64,000 nt of DNA from Gemmatirosa kalamazoonensis (lineage in GTDB: Bacteria > Gemmatimonadota > Gemmatimonadetes > Gemmatimonadales > Gemmatimonadaceae). Below the pieces are notes generated by a model, which was given only the letters and a program-made list of their open reading frames with translations, did no database searches and was not told the origin of the DNA. Each line of letters starts with the position of its first letter. Position 1 is the stretch's first letter. Below, in pieces: positions 1 to 9,539 of this stretch. The translations under genes were made by a program, and so were the position numbers. Location of the stretch: contig NZ_CP007128.1 of NCBI RefSeq assembly GCF_000522985.1, positions 1,038,220 through 1,102,219 of the forward strand. The letters run 5' to 3'.

Positions 1-129
1 AGGACGCGGCCGACACGGCGCGGGGACGCAAGAAGATAGCGGGTGTCGCGACGTCGCGGCTTCGCGACTTGCGTGCCGCCGGTCCCCCCTGTTGCTTCGC
101 GATCAACACCCCGTCAGGAGCCGTCGCCC

Positions 130-756
130 GTGCGCTCGTCGTCCATCGTGCTGTCGTCCGCTGCCATGCTGTGCGCCGCGTGCGCGTCCTCGTCCCGTGC
201 GCCGTCGTCCGCTCCCGCCGCGTCGCCGAGCCCGACGCCGGCGAACGGCCCCACCGTCGGGGCGCCGGAGATCGCGCGGACGGTGAACCTCGAGACGCGC
301 GATGGACGACTGCTCGTCGCCGGCGTCGAGATCCATCAGAGCACCGACACGTTCCGCGGGAGCGAGGTGGGCGCGCCGGCCGCGAAGCTGTGGGCCACGC
401 TCCCCGCCGTGTACGATCAGCTCGGCCTGCCGATCAACGGCGTCGACGCCGAGAAGCGCGCGGTCGCGGCGGTGAACCTCCGCGCACGCGTGCAGCTCAA
501 CAAGGTGCGCCTCAGTCGATACGTGGACTGCGGCGGCGCGGGCTCCATCGGCGGACGCGCCGCGGACTCGTACACGGTCACGTTCAACGTGGCCACGCAG
601 GTGGTGCCGCTCAGCGACGACCGCGCCACCGTCGCCACGCTCGTGCAGGCATTCGGCCAGCCGTCGTCGAACAGCGGACAGCCGGTGCACTGCACGAGCA
701 CGGGGAACCTCGAGGCGCAGGTCGCGCAGCTCGCCGCGGCGCACGTCGCGCCGTGA
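130..756 (+). CDS. putative lipoprotein of unknown function
   Basis: The protein has about 208 residues. Its N-terminus is a short hydrophobic stretch ending in LCAAC, which fits a lipobox, followed by a Ser/Pro/Ala-rich linker typical of envelope lipoproteins. I chose the GTG at 130 because CAGGAG lies nine bases upstream and the signal peptide starts there; an in-frame ATG at 43 would add 29 unlikely residues. The mature part has two cysteines (in VDCGGAG and PVHCTS) that could form a disulphide. No family is recognised. Bases 1-129 hold nothing else I can support. Confidence 0.6.
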   Translation: MRSSSIVLSSAAMLCAACASSSRAPSSAPAASPSPTPANGPTVGAPEIARTVNLETRDGRLLVAGVEIHQSTDTFRGSEVGAPAAKLWATLPAVYDQLGLPINGVDAEKRAVAAVNLRARVQLNKVRLSRYVDCGGAGSIGGRAADSYTVTFNVATQVVPLSDDRATVATLVQAFGQPSSNSGQPVHCTSTGNLEAQVAQLAAAHVAP

Positions 757-822
757 GCACGCGCGACCGCGGCGGCCCCGCGTTCGTCCGCGAGGCCGCC
801 CCGGTCGTCGTCGAGCGCAACG

Positions 823-2079
823 TCACTGGAACAGCAGCGAGACGTTCGTGCGGGTATAGAGCGGGCCGCTGCTCACCGCGGTGACCTGCGCGTTCGTCCG
901 CGCGTCGCCGATCCACGCCTCGAAGATGTGCGTCACGGGGGCGAGGATGTTCGTGCACCCGGTGCCCTTCACGGACCGCACGCGGATGATCGCCGCCGTC
1001 TGCCCCTGCGGGAACAGGAAGAACTGGAACGGCGCGGCCGCATTGTACGGCGCCGTGGTGATCGCCTGCGTGAAGCAGCTCGCCGTCGTCATGCGCCACG
1101 TGACGATCTGATTCGGGCCCGCCGCCGCTGACAGGCGGATCGTGAAGTCGATCGGGTTGCCGGCCGCGGTGCTCGTCGGGTTCGCCGTCGCCACGGACGC
1201 GAAGCCCTGGCCGAGGTCGGGGCGCACCTCGAGCGTGAGCGTCTCGGTGCGGTTCGTCGCGATCGGATCCGTGATCGTGATGGTGCTCGTGCGCGGCGCG
1301 GTGAGCGCGCGGATCCCCGCGACGTCGATGGTGAACGTGAGCTGCGTCCCGACCTGCGGCAGCACGGCCGTCGCCTGACTCTCGGTGACGAACGAGGGCA
1401 GCCCGGTGACGTTGTAGCGGATCGTCGGCCCGACGACGTCGACGTGCCCGATGCTCGCCGGCGTGGTGCGGACGGTGATGACGTTGCTGTTGCACGTCGT
1501 CTGATCCTGCTGGTGCCCCGGCGGGAGCTGGATGACGAGGTGCGAGTCCTGGTTCAGCAGGCTCAGGGAGCCGGTCTTCACGATGCACGACAGGGAGCTC
1601 GTCGTCAGCCCCGCGCTCGTCCACGTCGTGGTGAACGTCGGGTGCGCCTTGATCGTCATCGGCAGCCGCGACAGATCGCCGAGCGGCATCTTGAACGACA
1701 GCGACGCGCCGGCGTCGGAGGCGAGCGTGCCCGGGGTCGAGATGCGGACGACGGCAGATCCGACGTTGCCGCAGCCGCGCGCGAAGTTGGACGGGCCGCT
1801 GCGCTCCGAGACGATCGTCGCGGTCATGCCGCCCGGACCCGCGAACGTGAAGCCGCTCGACGTGTTGGTCAGATCCACCGAGTTGCCCCACACCTCGAAC
1901 GTGATGTTCGGCCCCGCGATGACCTCGAGCGTGGCCCCGGTGGTGATATCGGCGACCTTCGAGGTGCAGTTCGACGTCGACGTGACGTACTCCACTCCTG
2001 CTTCCGCCCGCGCCAGCGGCAGTGCGACGATCGCCAAGACCGCCGCGGCGCTCCGAACCCGCTCGATGACCTTGATCAT
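823..2079 (-). CDS. secreted protein with Ig-like beta-sandwich repeats
   Basis: The protein has about 418 residues and starts at MIKVIERV, seven bases after an AGGAGGG ribosome site; an upstream in-frame ATG at 2103 is less likely. A signal peptide ends near AEA|GVEY. The mature part is rich in Thr, Val and Ser. It contains two stretches that read like Ig-fold surface domains, one near residues 175-265 with TSTITITDP and one near 270-390. Cysteines are sparse. An extracytoplasmic structural or adhesive role is inferred from fold-like composition only. It faces away from the lipoprotein at 130-756. Confidence 0.6.
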   Translation of the reverse strand: MIKVIERVRSAAAVLAIVALPLARAEAGVEYVTSTSNCTSKVADITTGATLEVIAGPNITFEVWGNSVDLTNTSSGFTFAGPGGMTATIVSERSGPSNFARGCGNVGSAVVRISTPGTLASDAGASLSFKMPLGDLSRLPMTIKAHPTFTTTWTSAGLTTSSLSCIVKTGSLSLLNQDSHLVIQLPPGHQQDQTTCNSNVITVRTTPASIGHVDVVGPTIRYNVTGLPSFVTESQATAVLPQVGTQLTFTIDVAGIRALTAPRTSTITITDPIATNRTETLTLEVRPDLGQGFASVATANPTSTAAGNPIDFTIRLSAAAGPNQIVTWRMTTASCFTQAITTAPYNAAAPFQFFLFPQGQTAAIIRVRSVKGTGCTNILAPVTHIFEAWIGDARTNAQVTAVSSGPLYTRTNVSLLFQ

Positions 2080-2147
2080 GGTTGTGCCCTCCTGTTGGCC
2101 CATTAACGCGGCCGGAGGGCGGTTCTTCTCACCGGTGCGGCGCGCCG

Positions 2148-4208
2148 TCAGAATCGCACGACGGTGACCGAGTAGCCGGGAAGAACGAGCGCGTCGGCGT
2201 CGCGGCGGAAGCGCGCCGGCGGGTCGCTGCGCGTGGGGCGACCGTTAGGCCCATCCTCGCGCCACGCGTACTGCGCGGCGGAGAACTGCACGACGTCGAG
2301 CGGGCCGCTCGGCGCGTGGCCGTCGGCGGCGGTGTCGGCGGCGAGGCGCAGCCGCACCGTGTAGGCGTGCAGCGAGTCCTTGTTCACGAGCAGCAGCGAC
2401 CACCGGCCGTCGGGGCGCCGCAGCGGGTACGCGGTGACGATCGCGCCGCTCGAGTCGCGCAGATCGGTCGCGGCGCGATAGAGCGCGTGCACGCCGCCGT
2501 CGGGATCGACCCAGTCGCGCGTCGTCATGCGCATGGTGTGGTACACGGCGGTGCGCCAGCGCGCGCGTCCCGTGCTGTCGGCGAGGAACAGCGCGTTGTT
2601 GCCCCACCGCTCGCAGCGCGGCGCGCCGGACTGCAGGTCCGCCGGCTCGTAGCCGTACAGGTACGCCTGGTCGCCGCCTAACGTGAGGAACGTGCCGACG
2701 ATGTCCGGATCGAGCAGCGCGGCACCCATCTGCACCTCGGCGGGCCCGGCGAACGCGGAGTAGCCGTACTCGCTGATGACCCACGGCAGCCCGTGCGCGC
2801 CGGGGCCCAGCCGCTCGAACACGTCGCGCAGCATCGACGGCGCGGCGCGGAGCTGCGGCGCGGTGGAGTCGCACACGGCGTCGAACGGATACCACTCGAA
2901 CGACACGAACGCGAAGTCGCGCGCGCGACCTCGCGCCGTCACGTAGTCGCGCACCCGCGCGAGCCACGACGTCGAGTCGGGCTCGTCGGGCCAGCCGCGC
3001 ACGTCGAGCTCCACGCTCTGGAACGACGGCCCGCCCAACACGACGGCGGAGTCGACGCGGCGGAGCGCGTCCGCGGCCTCGAGGGCGAGCGCGCCGTAGT
3101 CGGCGGGACGCGCGTACTGGCCGTCGGGCTCCTCGCCGAGCTCCACGTGCGTCGCGCGGTAGCGGCGGCGCAGGTAGCGCAGCAGCGCGGCGCCGTTCTG
3201 CGGCGTGTCGTACAGGACCCCCACCGGCACGAGCATGGGGAGCCCGCTCGTGAGCCCGCTCGCCTCCACGCGGTCGACGCCCGGCTGCTCGGTCTCCGCG
3301 TCTCGGTCGACGGCGCGGTGCCACGGGTCAGTGGAGGTGACCCACGTCGTGGTCTGGTCGTGCGACGGCGCGTGCCTAACAACGTCGACGAGCCGCCCCG
3401 AGGGGTCGAGCGCGCCGGCGCCGACCTCCTTCAGCGCGAAGCCGATCGAGTCGCGCGGGTCGCGCGCGCCGGCCGGCGCGGTGCGGCTCCCCTCGAGCAG
3501 CGTGATGCGGATCCAGCGCGTGGGGAGCGCCGCGTCGGCGAGACGGAGCGTCACGTCGCCGCCGCGCCCCGCGCTCACGGTGCCCAACGGGAACGGCTCC
3601 CAGTCGCCGTCCGGCAGGTCGTCGGGCGGCAGCGAGTCGTCGCCGACCCACCGCTCGACGACGTAGCGCACGGCCCACGGCGCGCCCCAGCGCAGCCGGA
3701 TGGCGTTCACCGGATGCTCCGCGCCGAGGTCGAGGATCGCGCGCTGCGGGTGGAGCGAGTCGGGCTCGCCGGTGTAGCGGTGGTCGAGGTACGGGTTGCT
3801 CTTCCAGAACGTCGCGGTGTCGCCGTCGGTGAGGCGCGAGTAGCCCTCGTTGTTCGCCTGGTCGTACGTCGTGCCGCGGCGCGGCAGGTTGTAGCCGTAC
3901 GACTCGGTGATCGGCGCGCCGGCGGCGGTGCTCGACGTCCAGTAGCCCTGGCGGTGGGCGGGGTCGCTCCACGTGCCGCGCGGGTTCCAGTGCCACGCCT
4001 CGATCCCGAGCTCGGTGCGCAGACGGTACGACAGCCGCGGCAGGCCGGCGGTCTGCATGGCGGCGACGTTAGGCGGCGTGAAGGTACGCCGCGCGTCGCC
4101 CTCGGGGCGGCCGTCGACGCCGCCGCCGAAGAACCAGCGCGGGTCGAACTGCCTCACCATGTGGGCGGTGTCGATGGTGATGACGACGGCGGGAGGCTGG
4201 AGGTACAT
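2148..4208 (-). CDS. glycoside hydrolase-like protein with discoidin-type domain
   Basis: The protein has about 686 residues from MYLQPPAVV; an earlier ATG at 4274 would add 22 Arg-rich residues encoded by a repeat tract. Residues near 110-250 read like an F5/8 type C (discoidin) domain, with YSRLTDGD and RAILDLG followed by WIRITLLEG. The next part resembles a clan-A TIM barrel: GEEPDG near 360 would hold the acid/base Glu and ISEYGY near 480 the nucleophile Glu. The C-terminus looks like the beta-sandwich that closes many such enzymes (WSLLLVNKD). No signal peptide is visible, which is odd for this family. The substrate is not assignable. Confidence 0.55.
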   Translation of the reverse strand: MYLQPPAVVITIDTAHMVRQFDPRWFFGGGVDGRPEGDARRTFTPPNVAAMQTAGLPRLSYRLRTELGIEAWHWNPRGTWSDPAHRQGYWTSSTAAGAPITESYGYNLPRRGTTYDQANNEGYSRLTDGDTATFWKSNPYLDHRYTGEPDSLHPQRAILDLGAEHPVNAIRLRWGAPWAVRYVVERWVGDDSLPPDDLPDGDWEPFPLGTVSAGRGGDVTLRLADAALPTRWIRITLLEGSRTAPAGARDPRDSIGFALKEVGAGALDPSGRLVDVVRHAPSHDQTTTWVTSTDPWHRAVDRDAETEQPGVDRVEASGLTSGLPMLVPVGVLYDTPQNGAALLRYLRRRYRATHVELGEEPDGQYARPADYGALALEAADALRRVDSAVVLGGPSFQSVELDVRGWPDEPDSTSWLARVRDYVTARGRARDFAFVSFEWYPFDAVCDSTAPQLRAAPSMLRDVFERLGPGAHGLPWVISEYGYSAFAGPAEVQMGAALLDPDIVGTFLTLGGDQAYLYGYEPADLQSGAPRCERWGNNALFLADSTGRARWRTAVYHTMRMTTRDWVDPDGGVHALYRAATDLRDSSGAIVTAYPLRRPDGRWSLLLVNKDSLHAYTVRLRLAADTAADGHAPSGPLDVVQFSAAQYAWREDGPNGRPTRSDPPARFRRDADALVLPGYSVTVVRF

Positions 4209-4217
4209 TTGCTGGGA

Positions 4218-4450
4218 ATGGCGCGGATGACGGCGCGGGCGATACGGCGCGATGCGGCGCGAACGGCGTCTCACACCGCTCGACGGCGCGGAACGGCGCG
4301 GAGCGGCGCGGAACCGCGCGGACGGTGCCCCTGTACTTGGGTAGGTTAACGGGGCGCCGTGCGGCGCCGTACCCGCGCCGTTGGCGTCCTTCGCGCCCGA
4401 TCGCGCCGCACCGCCCGCGCATCACCGCCGGCGCCGTCATCGGCGCCGTC
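4218..4450. repeat. inverted tandem-repeat tract in the divergent gap
   Basis: The gap between the leftward glycosidase and the rightward M49 gene holds tandem copies of a ten-base unit close to CGGCGCGGAA (best at 4283-4322). From 4351 these are followed by copies of the opposite sense (GGCGCCGT, CCCGCGCCGTT). The arrangement is the same as in the other hairpin elements of this window, but the copies are more degenerate. The promoters of both genes must lie in or beside it. Confidence 0.4.
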
Positions 4451-4464
4451 CACCCACGCCACCG

Positions 4465-6095
4465 ATGACCAGACGCTTCGCGCTCCTCGCCGCGCTCACC
4501 CTTGGCGCCCTGCCCATGCGCGCGCAGACGACTCCCCCGGTGAGGGATCGCATCGCCGACTACACGCCCGTCCGGCTCACCACCGACCTCTCGAAGCTCA
4601 CGCCGTCGGAGCGGCGGATGCTGCCGCTGCTGATCGAGGCGGCGCGCGCGCGATGGACGAGGGGTTCTGGATGCAGACGTATGGGAACCGCGACTCGCTC
4701 ATGGCGTCGCTGACGGATCCCGCGCTGCGGCGCTTCGCGGAGATCAACTACGGGCCGTGGGACCGGCTGCACGAGGACGCGCCGTTCGTCGCCGGCGTGG
4801 GGCCGAAGCCGCCCGGCGCGAACTTCTATCCGCGCGACCTCACGAAGGCGGAGCTGGAGCGCGAGGTGGCGAAGGGCGGCGCACACGCCGACTCGCTGCG
4901 CGGCCTGTACACCGTCGTGCGCCGCGGCCCGAACGGCCTCGTCGCCGTGCCGTACCACGTCGCGTACGCGGCGCCGCACACGCGCGCCGCGGCGAAGCTG
5001 CGCGAGGCGGCCGCGCTGGCCGAGAACGCGGCGCTGAAGAAGTACCTCACGCTGCGCGCCGACGCGCTGGAGACCGACGACTATCAGCCGAGCGACTTCG
5101 CGTGGATGGCGATGAAGGACAACACGCTCGACGTGGTGATCGGCCCGATCGAGACGTACGAGGACGCGCTCGCCGGGTACAAGGCGGCGGACGAGGCGTA
5201 CGTGCTCGTGAAGGACCAGGCATGGAGCGCGCGGCTCGCGCGGCTCACCTCGCAGCTCCCGGCGCTGCAGCGCGCGCTGCCGGTCGACGCCAAGTACCGT
5301 GCGGAGTCGCCGGGCACGGACTCGGACCTCAACGCGTACGACGCGCTGTTCTACGCGGGGCAGGCGAACAGCGGCGCGAAGACGATCGCGATCAACCTGC
5401 CGAACGACGAGGAGGTGCAGCTCAAGGCGGGATCGCGGCGGCTGCAGCTCAAGAACGCGATGCGCGCGAAGTTCGACAAGATCCTCGTGCCGATCGTGGG
5501 GCTCACGATCGCGGCCGACCAGCGGAAGTACGTGAACTTCGACGCGTTCTTCGAGAACACGATGTTCCACGAGGTGGCGCACGGGCTCGGGATCAAGAAC
5601 ACGGTCACCGGCGCGGGCACCGTCCGGCAGGCGCTGAAGGAGACGGCGGGCGGCCTCGAGGAGGAGAAGGCGGACATCCTCGGCCTGTGGATGGCGGTGA
5701 AGCTGGCCGAGCAGGGCGAGCTGCAGGACCGCGAGGTGAACGACAACTTCGTGACGTTCCTCGCGGGGCTGTTCCGCTCCGTCCGCTTCGGCGCGAGCGA
5801 CGCGCACGGGCGGGCGAACATGGCGACGTTCAACTTCCTGCAGGAGGCCGGCGCGTTCACGCGCGCCAGCGACGGCACGTACCGCGTGGACTTCCCGAAG
5901 ATGCGCGCGGGGATGGAGGCGCTCTCGGCGAAGATCCTGATGCTGCAGGGGAACGGCGACTACGCCGGCGTGCAGGCGTTCATGCGCGACATGGGCGTCG
6001 TGCGGCCGCAGCTGAAGGCGGACCTGGCGAAGTTAGGCACCGCGCGGATCCCGGTGGACATCGTGTTCGAGCAGGGGATGCCGGTCACGAAGTGA
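4465..6095 (+). CDS. M49-like (dipeptidyl-peptidase III type) metallopeptidase, apparent frameshift
   Basis: A signal peptide starts at 4465 (MTRRFALLAALTLGA...MRAQ) in frame 1 and reads to LLIEAARA. The rest of the enzyme continues in frame 3 from MDEGFWMQTYGNRD at 4653. The switch falls in a GC-dinucleotide run at about 4642-4652, equal to two extra bases or one missing. The catalytic part has HEVAHG near genomic 5569, a zinc-binding HExxH, and EEEKAD about 30 residues later as the third ligand. This matches bacterial M49 relatives, which use HExxH where eukaryotic DPP III uses HExxGH. It should release dipeptides in the periplasm. A leaderless product from 4653 is possible if the shift is real. 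Confidence 0.7.
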
Positions 6096-6111
6096 GCGGA
6101 CGAGCTCCTAC

Positions 6112-7521
6112 TCAGCCGATCGCCTTGCCCTCGGCGTCGTACACGGTGACCGGCCCGGCGCCTAACGATTCGAGATCCGGACGAACGGACGGATTGCCGA
6201 CGACGACGAGCTGCAGCTCGTCGGGCTTGAGGTACTTCACCGCCGCGGCCTGCACGTCGGCGGCGGTCACGCCGCGGATGCGGTCGCGGTAGGTGTCGAA
6301 GTAGTCCTCGGGCAGCCCGTAGATGGTGAGGTTCGACAGCGCGCTCGCGATCGCGGCGGTCGTCTCGTAGCGGATGGGGAAGACGCCGTCGAGGTAGCTC
6401 GTGGCGAGCGACAGCTCGCTCGGCGACACCGGCTCGGCGCGCATCCGGTCGATCTCCTTCAGGATCTCGCCGAGCGCCGCGCTCGTGACGTCGCTCTGCA
6501 CCGCGCTCGACACGTCGAACGGGCCGGCGGCGAGCCGCCAGTCGAAGCCGGAGCCGGCGCCGTAGGTGTAGGCGTGCTCCTCGCGCAGGTTCATGTTCAC
6601 GCGCGAGTTGAACAGCCCCCCGAGAATCGCGTTCATGACGACGATCCCGAAGTAGTCGGGCGTCACGCGCGGCACGCCGACGTGGCCGACGCGCAGCTCG
6701 CTCTGCGGGGCGTCGGCCTTCGTCACGAGGTGGACGCGTCGCTCGCGCGCCGCGGGCCGGTCGTCCACGCGCGGCATCGACGGCGCGTCGCCGGTCCAGC
6801 CGCCCAACGCCTCGCGCGCGAGCCGCTCCGCGTCGTCGACGGTGACGTCGCCGGCGACGACCAGCGTGGTCGCGCCGGGCACGTAGCGCTCGGCGTGGAA
6901 GCGCGCGACGTCGTCGCGGCCGAGCGACGAGACGGAGCGCTCGTCGCCCGCCTCGGGGCGGCCGTAGCGCGAGCCGGGCGCGTAGACGAAGCGCGCGAAC
7001 ATCTCGTCGGCGAGGCCGCGTGGCTCGGTGCGCAGCTGCAGGATGTCGGCGATGCGCTCCTGCTTCAGCCGCTCGACCTCGCGCTCGGGGAACGCGGGGT
7101 CGGCGAGGACGTCGGCGAACAGGCGGAACGCCTCGGGCAGCCGCGAGGCGAGCGTCGTCAAGCTGACGAACGCCGCGTCCCAGTCCGCGCCGGCGTCGAC
7201 CGCGGCGCCGAGCCGCTCGACGGTGCGCGTGAGCGCGACCGCGTCGAGCGACGCGGTGCCCTCGGTGAGCGCGCGCGCGGTGAGCGAGGCCAGCCCCTCG
7301 CGCCCCTCGGGATCGGACGACGCGCCGGCGCGCACGACGGCGGCGACGGTGACGACCGGGAGCTTGTGCGCCGGGGCGACGACGAGACGCAGGCCGTTAG
7401 GCAGCGTGCGTCGCTCGAAGCGAGGGAAGTGGTACGGGCGCGGCGCGCCGGGCTCCGGACGCGGCAGCCCGCCGAGCGGGGAGCGTGGAGCGGGGAGCGT
7501 GGAGTTCGTGGCGTCGCTCAT
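6112..7521 (-). CDS. M16 peptidase, non-catalytic partner subunit
   Basis: The protein has about 469 residues and two M16 domains. The first keeps the fold (PNGLRLVVAPAHKLP) but has no HxxEH zinc site. The second has the R/Y pair region (DGVFPIRYETTAA) expected of the partner subunit. The start ATG overlaps the stop of the upstream catalytic gene as TGATG, so translation is coupled and the products probably form a heterodimer. No signal peptide is present, so the pair should be cytoplasmic. The first 20 residues or so (MSDATNSTLPAPRSPLGG) are encoded by a hairpin element and precede the conserved domain. Confidence 0.9.
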   Translation of the reverse strand: MSDATNSTLPAPRSPLGGLPRPEPGAPRPYHFPRFERRTLPNGLRLVVAPAHKLPVVTVAAVVRAGASSDPEGREGLASLTARALTEGTASLDAVALTRTVERLGAAVDAGADWDAAFVSLTTLASRLPEAFRLFADVLADPAFPEREVERLKQERIADILQLRTEPRGLADEMFARFVYAPGSRYGRPEAGDERSVSSLGRDDVARFHAERYVPGATTLVVAGDVTVDDAERLAREALGGWTGDAPSMPRVDDRPAARERRVHLVTKADAPQSELRVGHVGVPRVTPDYFGIVVMNAILGGLFNSRVNMNLREEHAYTYGAGSGFDWRLAAGPFDVSSAVQSDVTSAALGEILKEIDRMRAEPVSPSELSLATSYLDGVFPIRYETTAAIASALSNLTIYGLPEDYFDTYRDRIRGVTAADVQAAAVKYLKPDELQLVVVGNPSVRPDLESLGAGPVTVYDAEGKAIG

Positions 7522-7577
7522 CACGCAACCTCCGACATCGTTTCCGCTCCACGCTCCACGCTCTCCGCTCCACGCTC
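7474..7577. repeat. hairpin element across the M16 gene junction
   Basis: The left arm (7474-7504) is a tandem of GAGCGTGGAGCGGG-like units. The right arm (7545-7577) is the inverted counterpart (CGCTCCACGCTCC). The loop holds the overlapping TGATG stop/start of the two M16 genes. The arms are translated: one as the ERGAESVERGAE tail of the catalytic subunit, the other as the Pro/Ser-rich start of its partner. Confidence 0.75.
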
Positions 7578-8864
7578 GGCATGCTCGTCGGATGATGCCT
7601 TGGGCACGTAGACGAGGTACGCCCGGTTGTCCGGCCCCATGTAGTCACGCGCGAACGCGTTCACGTCGGCCGCCGTCACGGCGCGGTAGCGGTCCACCTG
7701 CTCGTTCGCGAGCGACGGGTCGCCGAAGTACGTCGCGAAGCGCGACAGCTGGTCGGCACGTTCGCCGGCCGACTGCATGGCGACGACGAAGCCGCTCTCG
7801 ATGAGCGCGAGCGCGCGCTCGACCTCCTCGTCCGTCACGGCGCCGTCGTCCGTGCGCAGCCGGTCCACCTCGTCGGTGAGCGCGTCGGCGAGCGTGTCGG
7901 CGTCGACGCCGGGGCGCGCGACGGCGTCGAGGATGAGCAGGTCGGCGCCCTTCGGCAGGTCGAACGTCGACGCGCTCGCCTCGCTCGCGAGCTGCCGCTC
8001 GCGCACGAGCCGCTCGTGCAGACGGCTGCCGTTGCGCAGGCCGAGCACCGCGCCGCACACGCTCGCGGCGTAGTACCCGTCGCTGCCGAAGGCCGGCGCG
8101 CGGAACGCGAGGAAGACGCGCGGCAGCACGACGTCGTCGGGCACGACCTGGCGGAGCGTCGCGCCGAACGTCGGCGGCAGCTCGAACGACGGGAGCGCCG
8201 GCTTCCCCTGCCCGCGCGGGATGGACCCGAAGTGCTTCTCGACGAGCGCGCGCGCCTCCGCGGGGTCGAAGTCGCCGGCGATGGTGAGCACGGCGTTGTC
8301 GGGCGTGTACCACGTGGCGAAGAACTCGGCCACGTCCTCGAGCGCGGCGGCGTCGAGATCCTCGAACGAGCCGATGAGCGAATGATGGAACGGGTGGTCG
8401 GGCGGATAGCAGAGCGCCGGCAGCCGCTCCCACCACGTGCCGTACGGCTGGTTGTCGACCGACCAGCGGCGCTCGTTCTTCACGACGTCCCGCTGGGTGT
8501 CGAGCTTCTCCTGCGTCATCGCGGGCAGCAGCCGCGCCATGCGGTCGGCCTCGAGCCACAGCGCGAGCTCGAGCTGGTTCGACGGCACGGTCTCGAAGTA
8601 GTTCGTGCGGTCGAGCCACGTCGATCCGTTCAGCGTCCCGCCGGCGCGCTGCACGAGCTCGAAGTGCTCGTTCGCGGCGACGTTCGCGGATCCCTGGAAG
8701 AGCATGTGCTCGAACAGGTGGGCGAAGCCGGTGCGTCCGGCGCGCTCGTTCGCCGAGCCGACGTGGTACCAGAGATTCACCGCGACGATGGGCGCGGTGT
8801 GGTCCTCGCTCAACGTGACGCGGAGGCCGTTGGCCAACGTGTAGGTCTCGATCGGGATTCTCAT
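7521..8864 (-). CDS. M16 zinc peptidase, catalytic subunit
   Basis: The protein has 447 residues and starts MRIPIETYTLANG without a signal peptide. HLFEHMLF near residue 50 is the inverted zinc motif HxxEH. The downstream Glu ligand lies in the conserved helix (VKNERRW). The C-terminal domain is the usual inactive M16 repeat. It forms an operon with the non-catalytic partner. The tail after VYVPKASSDE (HAERGAESVERGAE) is encoded by a hairpin element, so it is probably not part of the folded enzyme. Confidence 0.92.
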   Translation of the reverse strand: MRIPIETYTLANGLRVTLSEDHTAPIVAVNLWYHVGSANERAGRTGFAHLFEHMLFQGSANVAANEHFELVQRAGGTLNGSTWLDRTNYFETVPSNQLELALWLEADRMARLLPAMTQEKLDTQRDVVKNERRWSVDNQPYGTWWERLPALCYPPDHPFHHSLIGSFEDLDAAALEDVAEFFATWYTPDNAVLTIAGDFDPAEARALVEKHFGSIPRGQGKPALPSFELPPTFGATLRQVVPDDVVLPRVFLAFRAPAFGSDGYYAASVCGAVLGLRNGSRLHERLVRERQLASEASASTFDLPKGADLLILDAVARPGVDADTLADALTDEVDRLRTDDGAVTDEEVERALALIESGFVVAMQSAGERADQLSRFATYFGDPSLANEQVDRYRAVTAADVNAFARDYMGPDNRAYLVYVPKASSDEHAERGAESVERGAETMSEVA

Positions 8865-8978
8865 GCGTCAAAGCTAAGGGAGGGCGGAAGCGGAGACGGC
8901 GGCCGCCGTTATCCGATTCCGCCGCGCCCGAGTGGTCCGACGTTTGACTTATCCCTGCACCCCTTCGCGGATACTCCG

Positions 8979-9308
8979 ATGCAGCAGCTGACCTCGGCCG
9001 ACGACTACGACACGCTCCGCGAGCTTCCGCTCGTCCTCGTCTACAAGCACAGCTCGCGCTGCCCGATCAGTCTCATCGCGTACCAGGAAGTCGCCCAGCT
9101 CGAGGAGCATCACCCGGACATCCCGGTGTTCCTCGTCGACGTGATCGACAGCCGGCCCGTGTCGCGGCACGTGGCGAACGAGACGGGAGTCGTGCACCAC
9201 TCGCCGCAGCTCATCCTGCTCGTCCGTGGCGAGCCGGTCTGGGCGGTGTCGCACTTCGACGTGCGGGCCGACGAGCTCGGGGGGCGGCTCGAGGCGCTCG
9301 TGGGATGA
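8979..9308 (+). CDS. ytxJ: YtxJ-family monothiol bacilliredoxin
   Basis: The protein has 109 residues in a thioredoxin-like fold. YKHSSRCPIS near residue 28 carries the single reactive Cys of the YtxJ (BrxC-like) family. HHSPQLILL holds the cis-Pro loop, and the end WAVSHFDVRADELGG is typical. Family members remove bacillithiol from protein thiols in the cytoplasm, so the host probably makes bacillithiol. It is a single gene, transcribed away from the M16 operon. Confidence 0.88.
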   Translation: MQQLTSADDYDTLRELPLVLVYKHSSRCPISLIAYQEVAQLEEHHPDIPVFLVDVIDSRPVSRHVANETGVVHHSPQLILLVRGEPVWAVSHFDVRADELGGRLEALVG

Positions 9309-9340
9309 TCCCGTGAGGATCGGCGCGGTACCTAGCGCCT

Positions 9341-9357
9341 AGGGGGGCGCCCCCCCT
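9341..9357. terminator. G/C palindrome after ytxJ
   Basis: A run of six G faces seven C around a central CG, about 30 bases after the ytxJ stop. It could form a stem and end transcription, but no T-run follows, so the role is uncertain. The rest of the gap to 9540 shows nothing clear. Confidence 0.3.
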
Positions 9358-9539
9358 GCGCCCAGCATAGTGCCGCGCCGCCGGGCGTCCGTCACCATTC
9401 GAACGCCGGGCGGCACCAAACTGGCACCCCGCCCCCCGCACGGTGGGATTCCATCCATGCGGGACGCGGGCGGGGCATGCAGCGACGGCCGCAGGAGCAG
9501 ACGCGGGGGCGGTGGTCCGGCGCGACGACGCGTCGGCGC

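Noticed and set aside
611-1891. A 426-residue minus-strand ORF in another frame from the Ig-like protein
   Set aside because: It is a His/Arg-rich shadow; the frame with a signal peptide and ribosome site is 823-2079.
9405-9450. TGGCAC-like words as a sigma-54 promoter before the first PBP gene
   Set aside because: The matching GC element at the right spacing is missing, and the words are likely chance.
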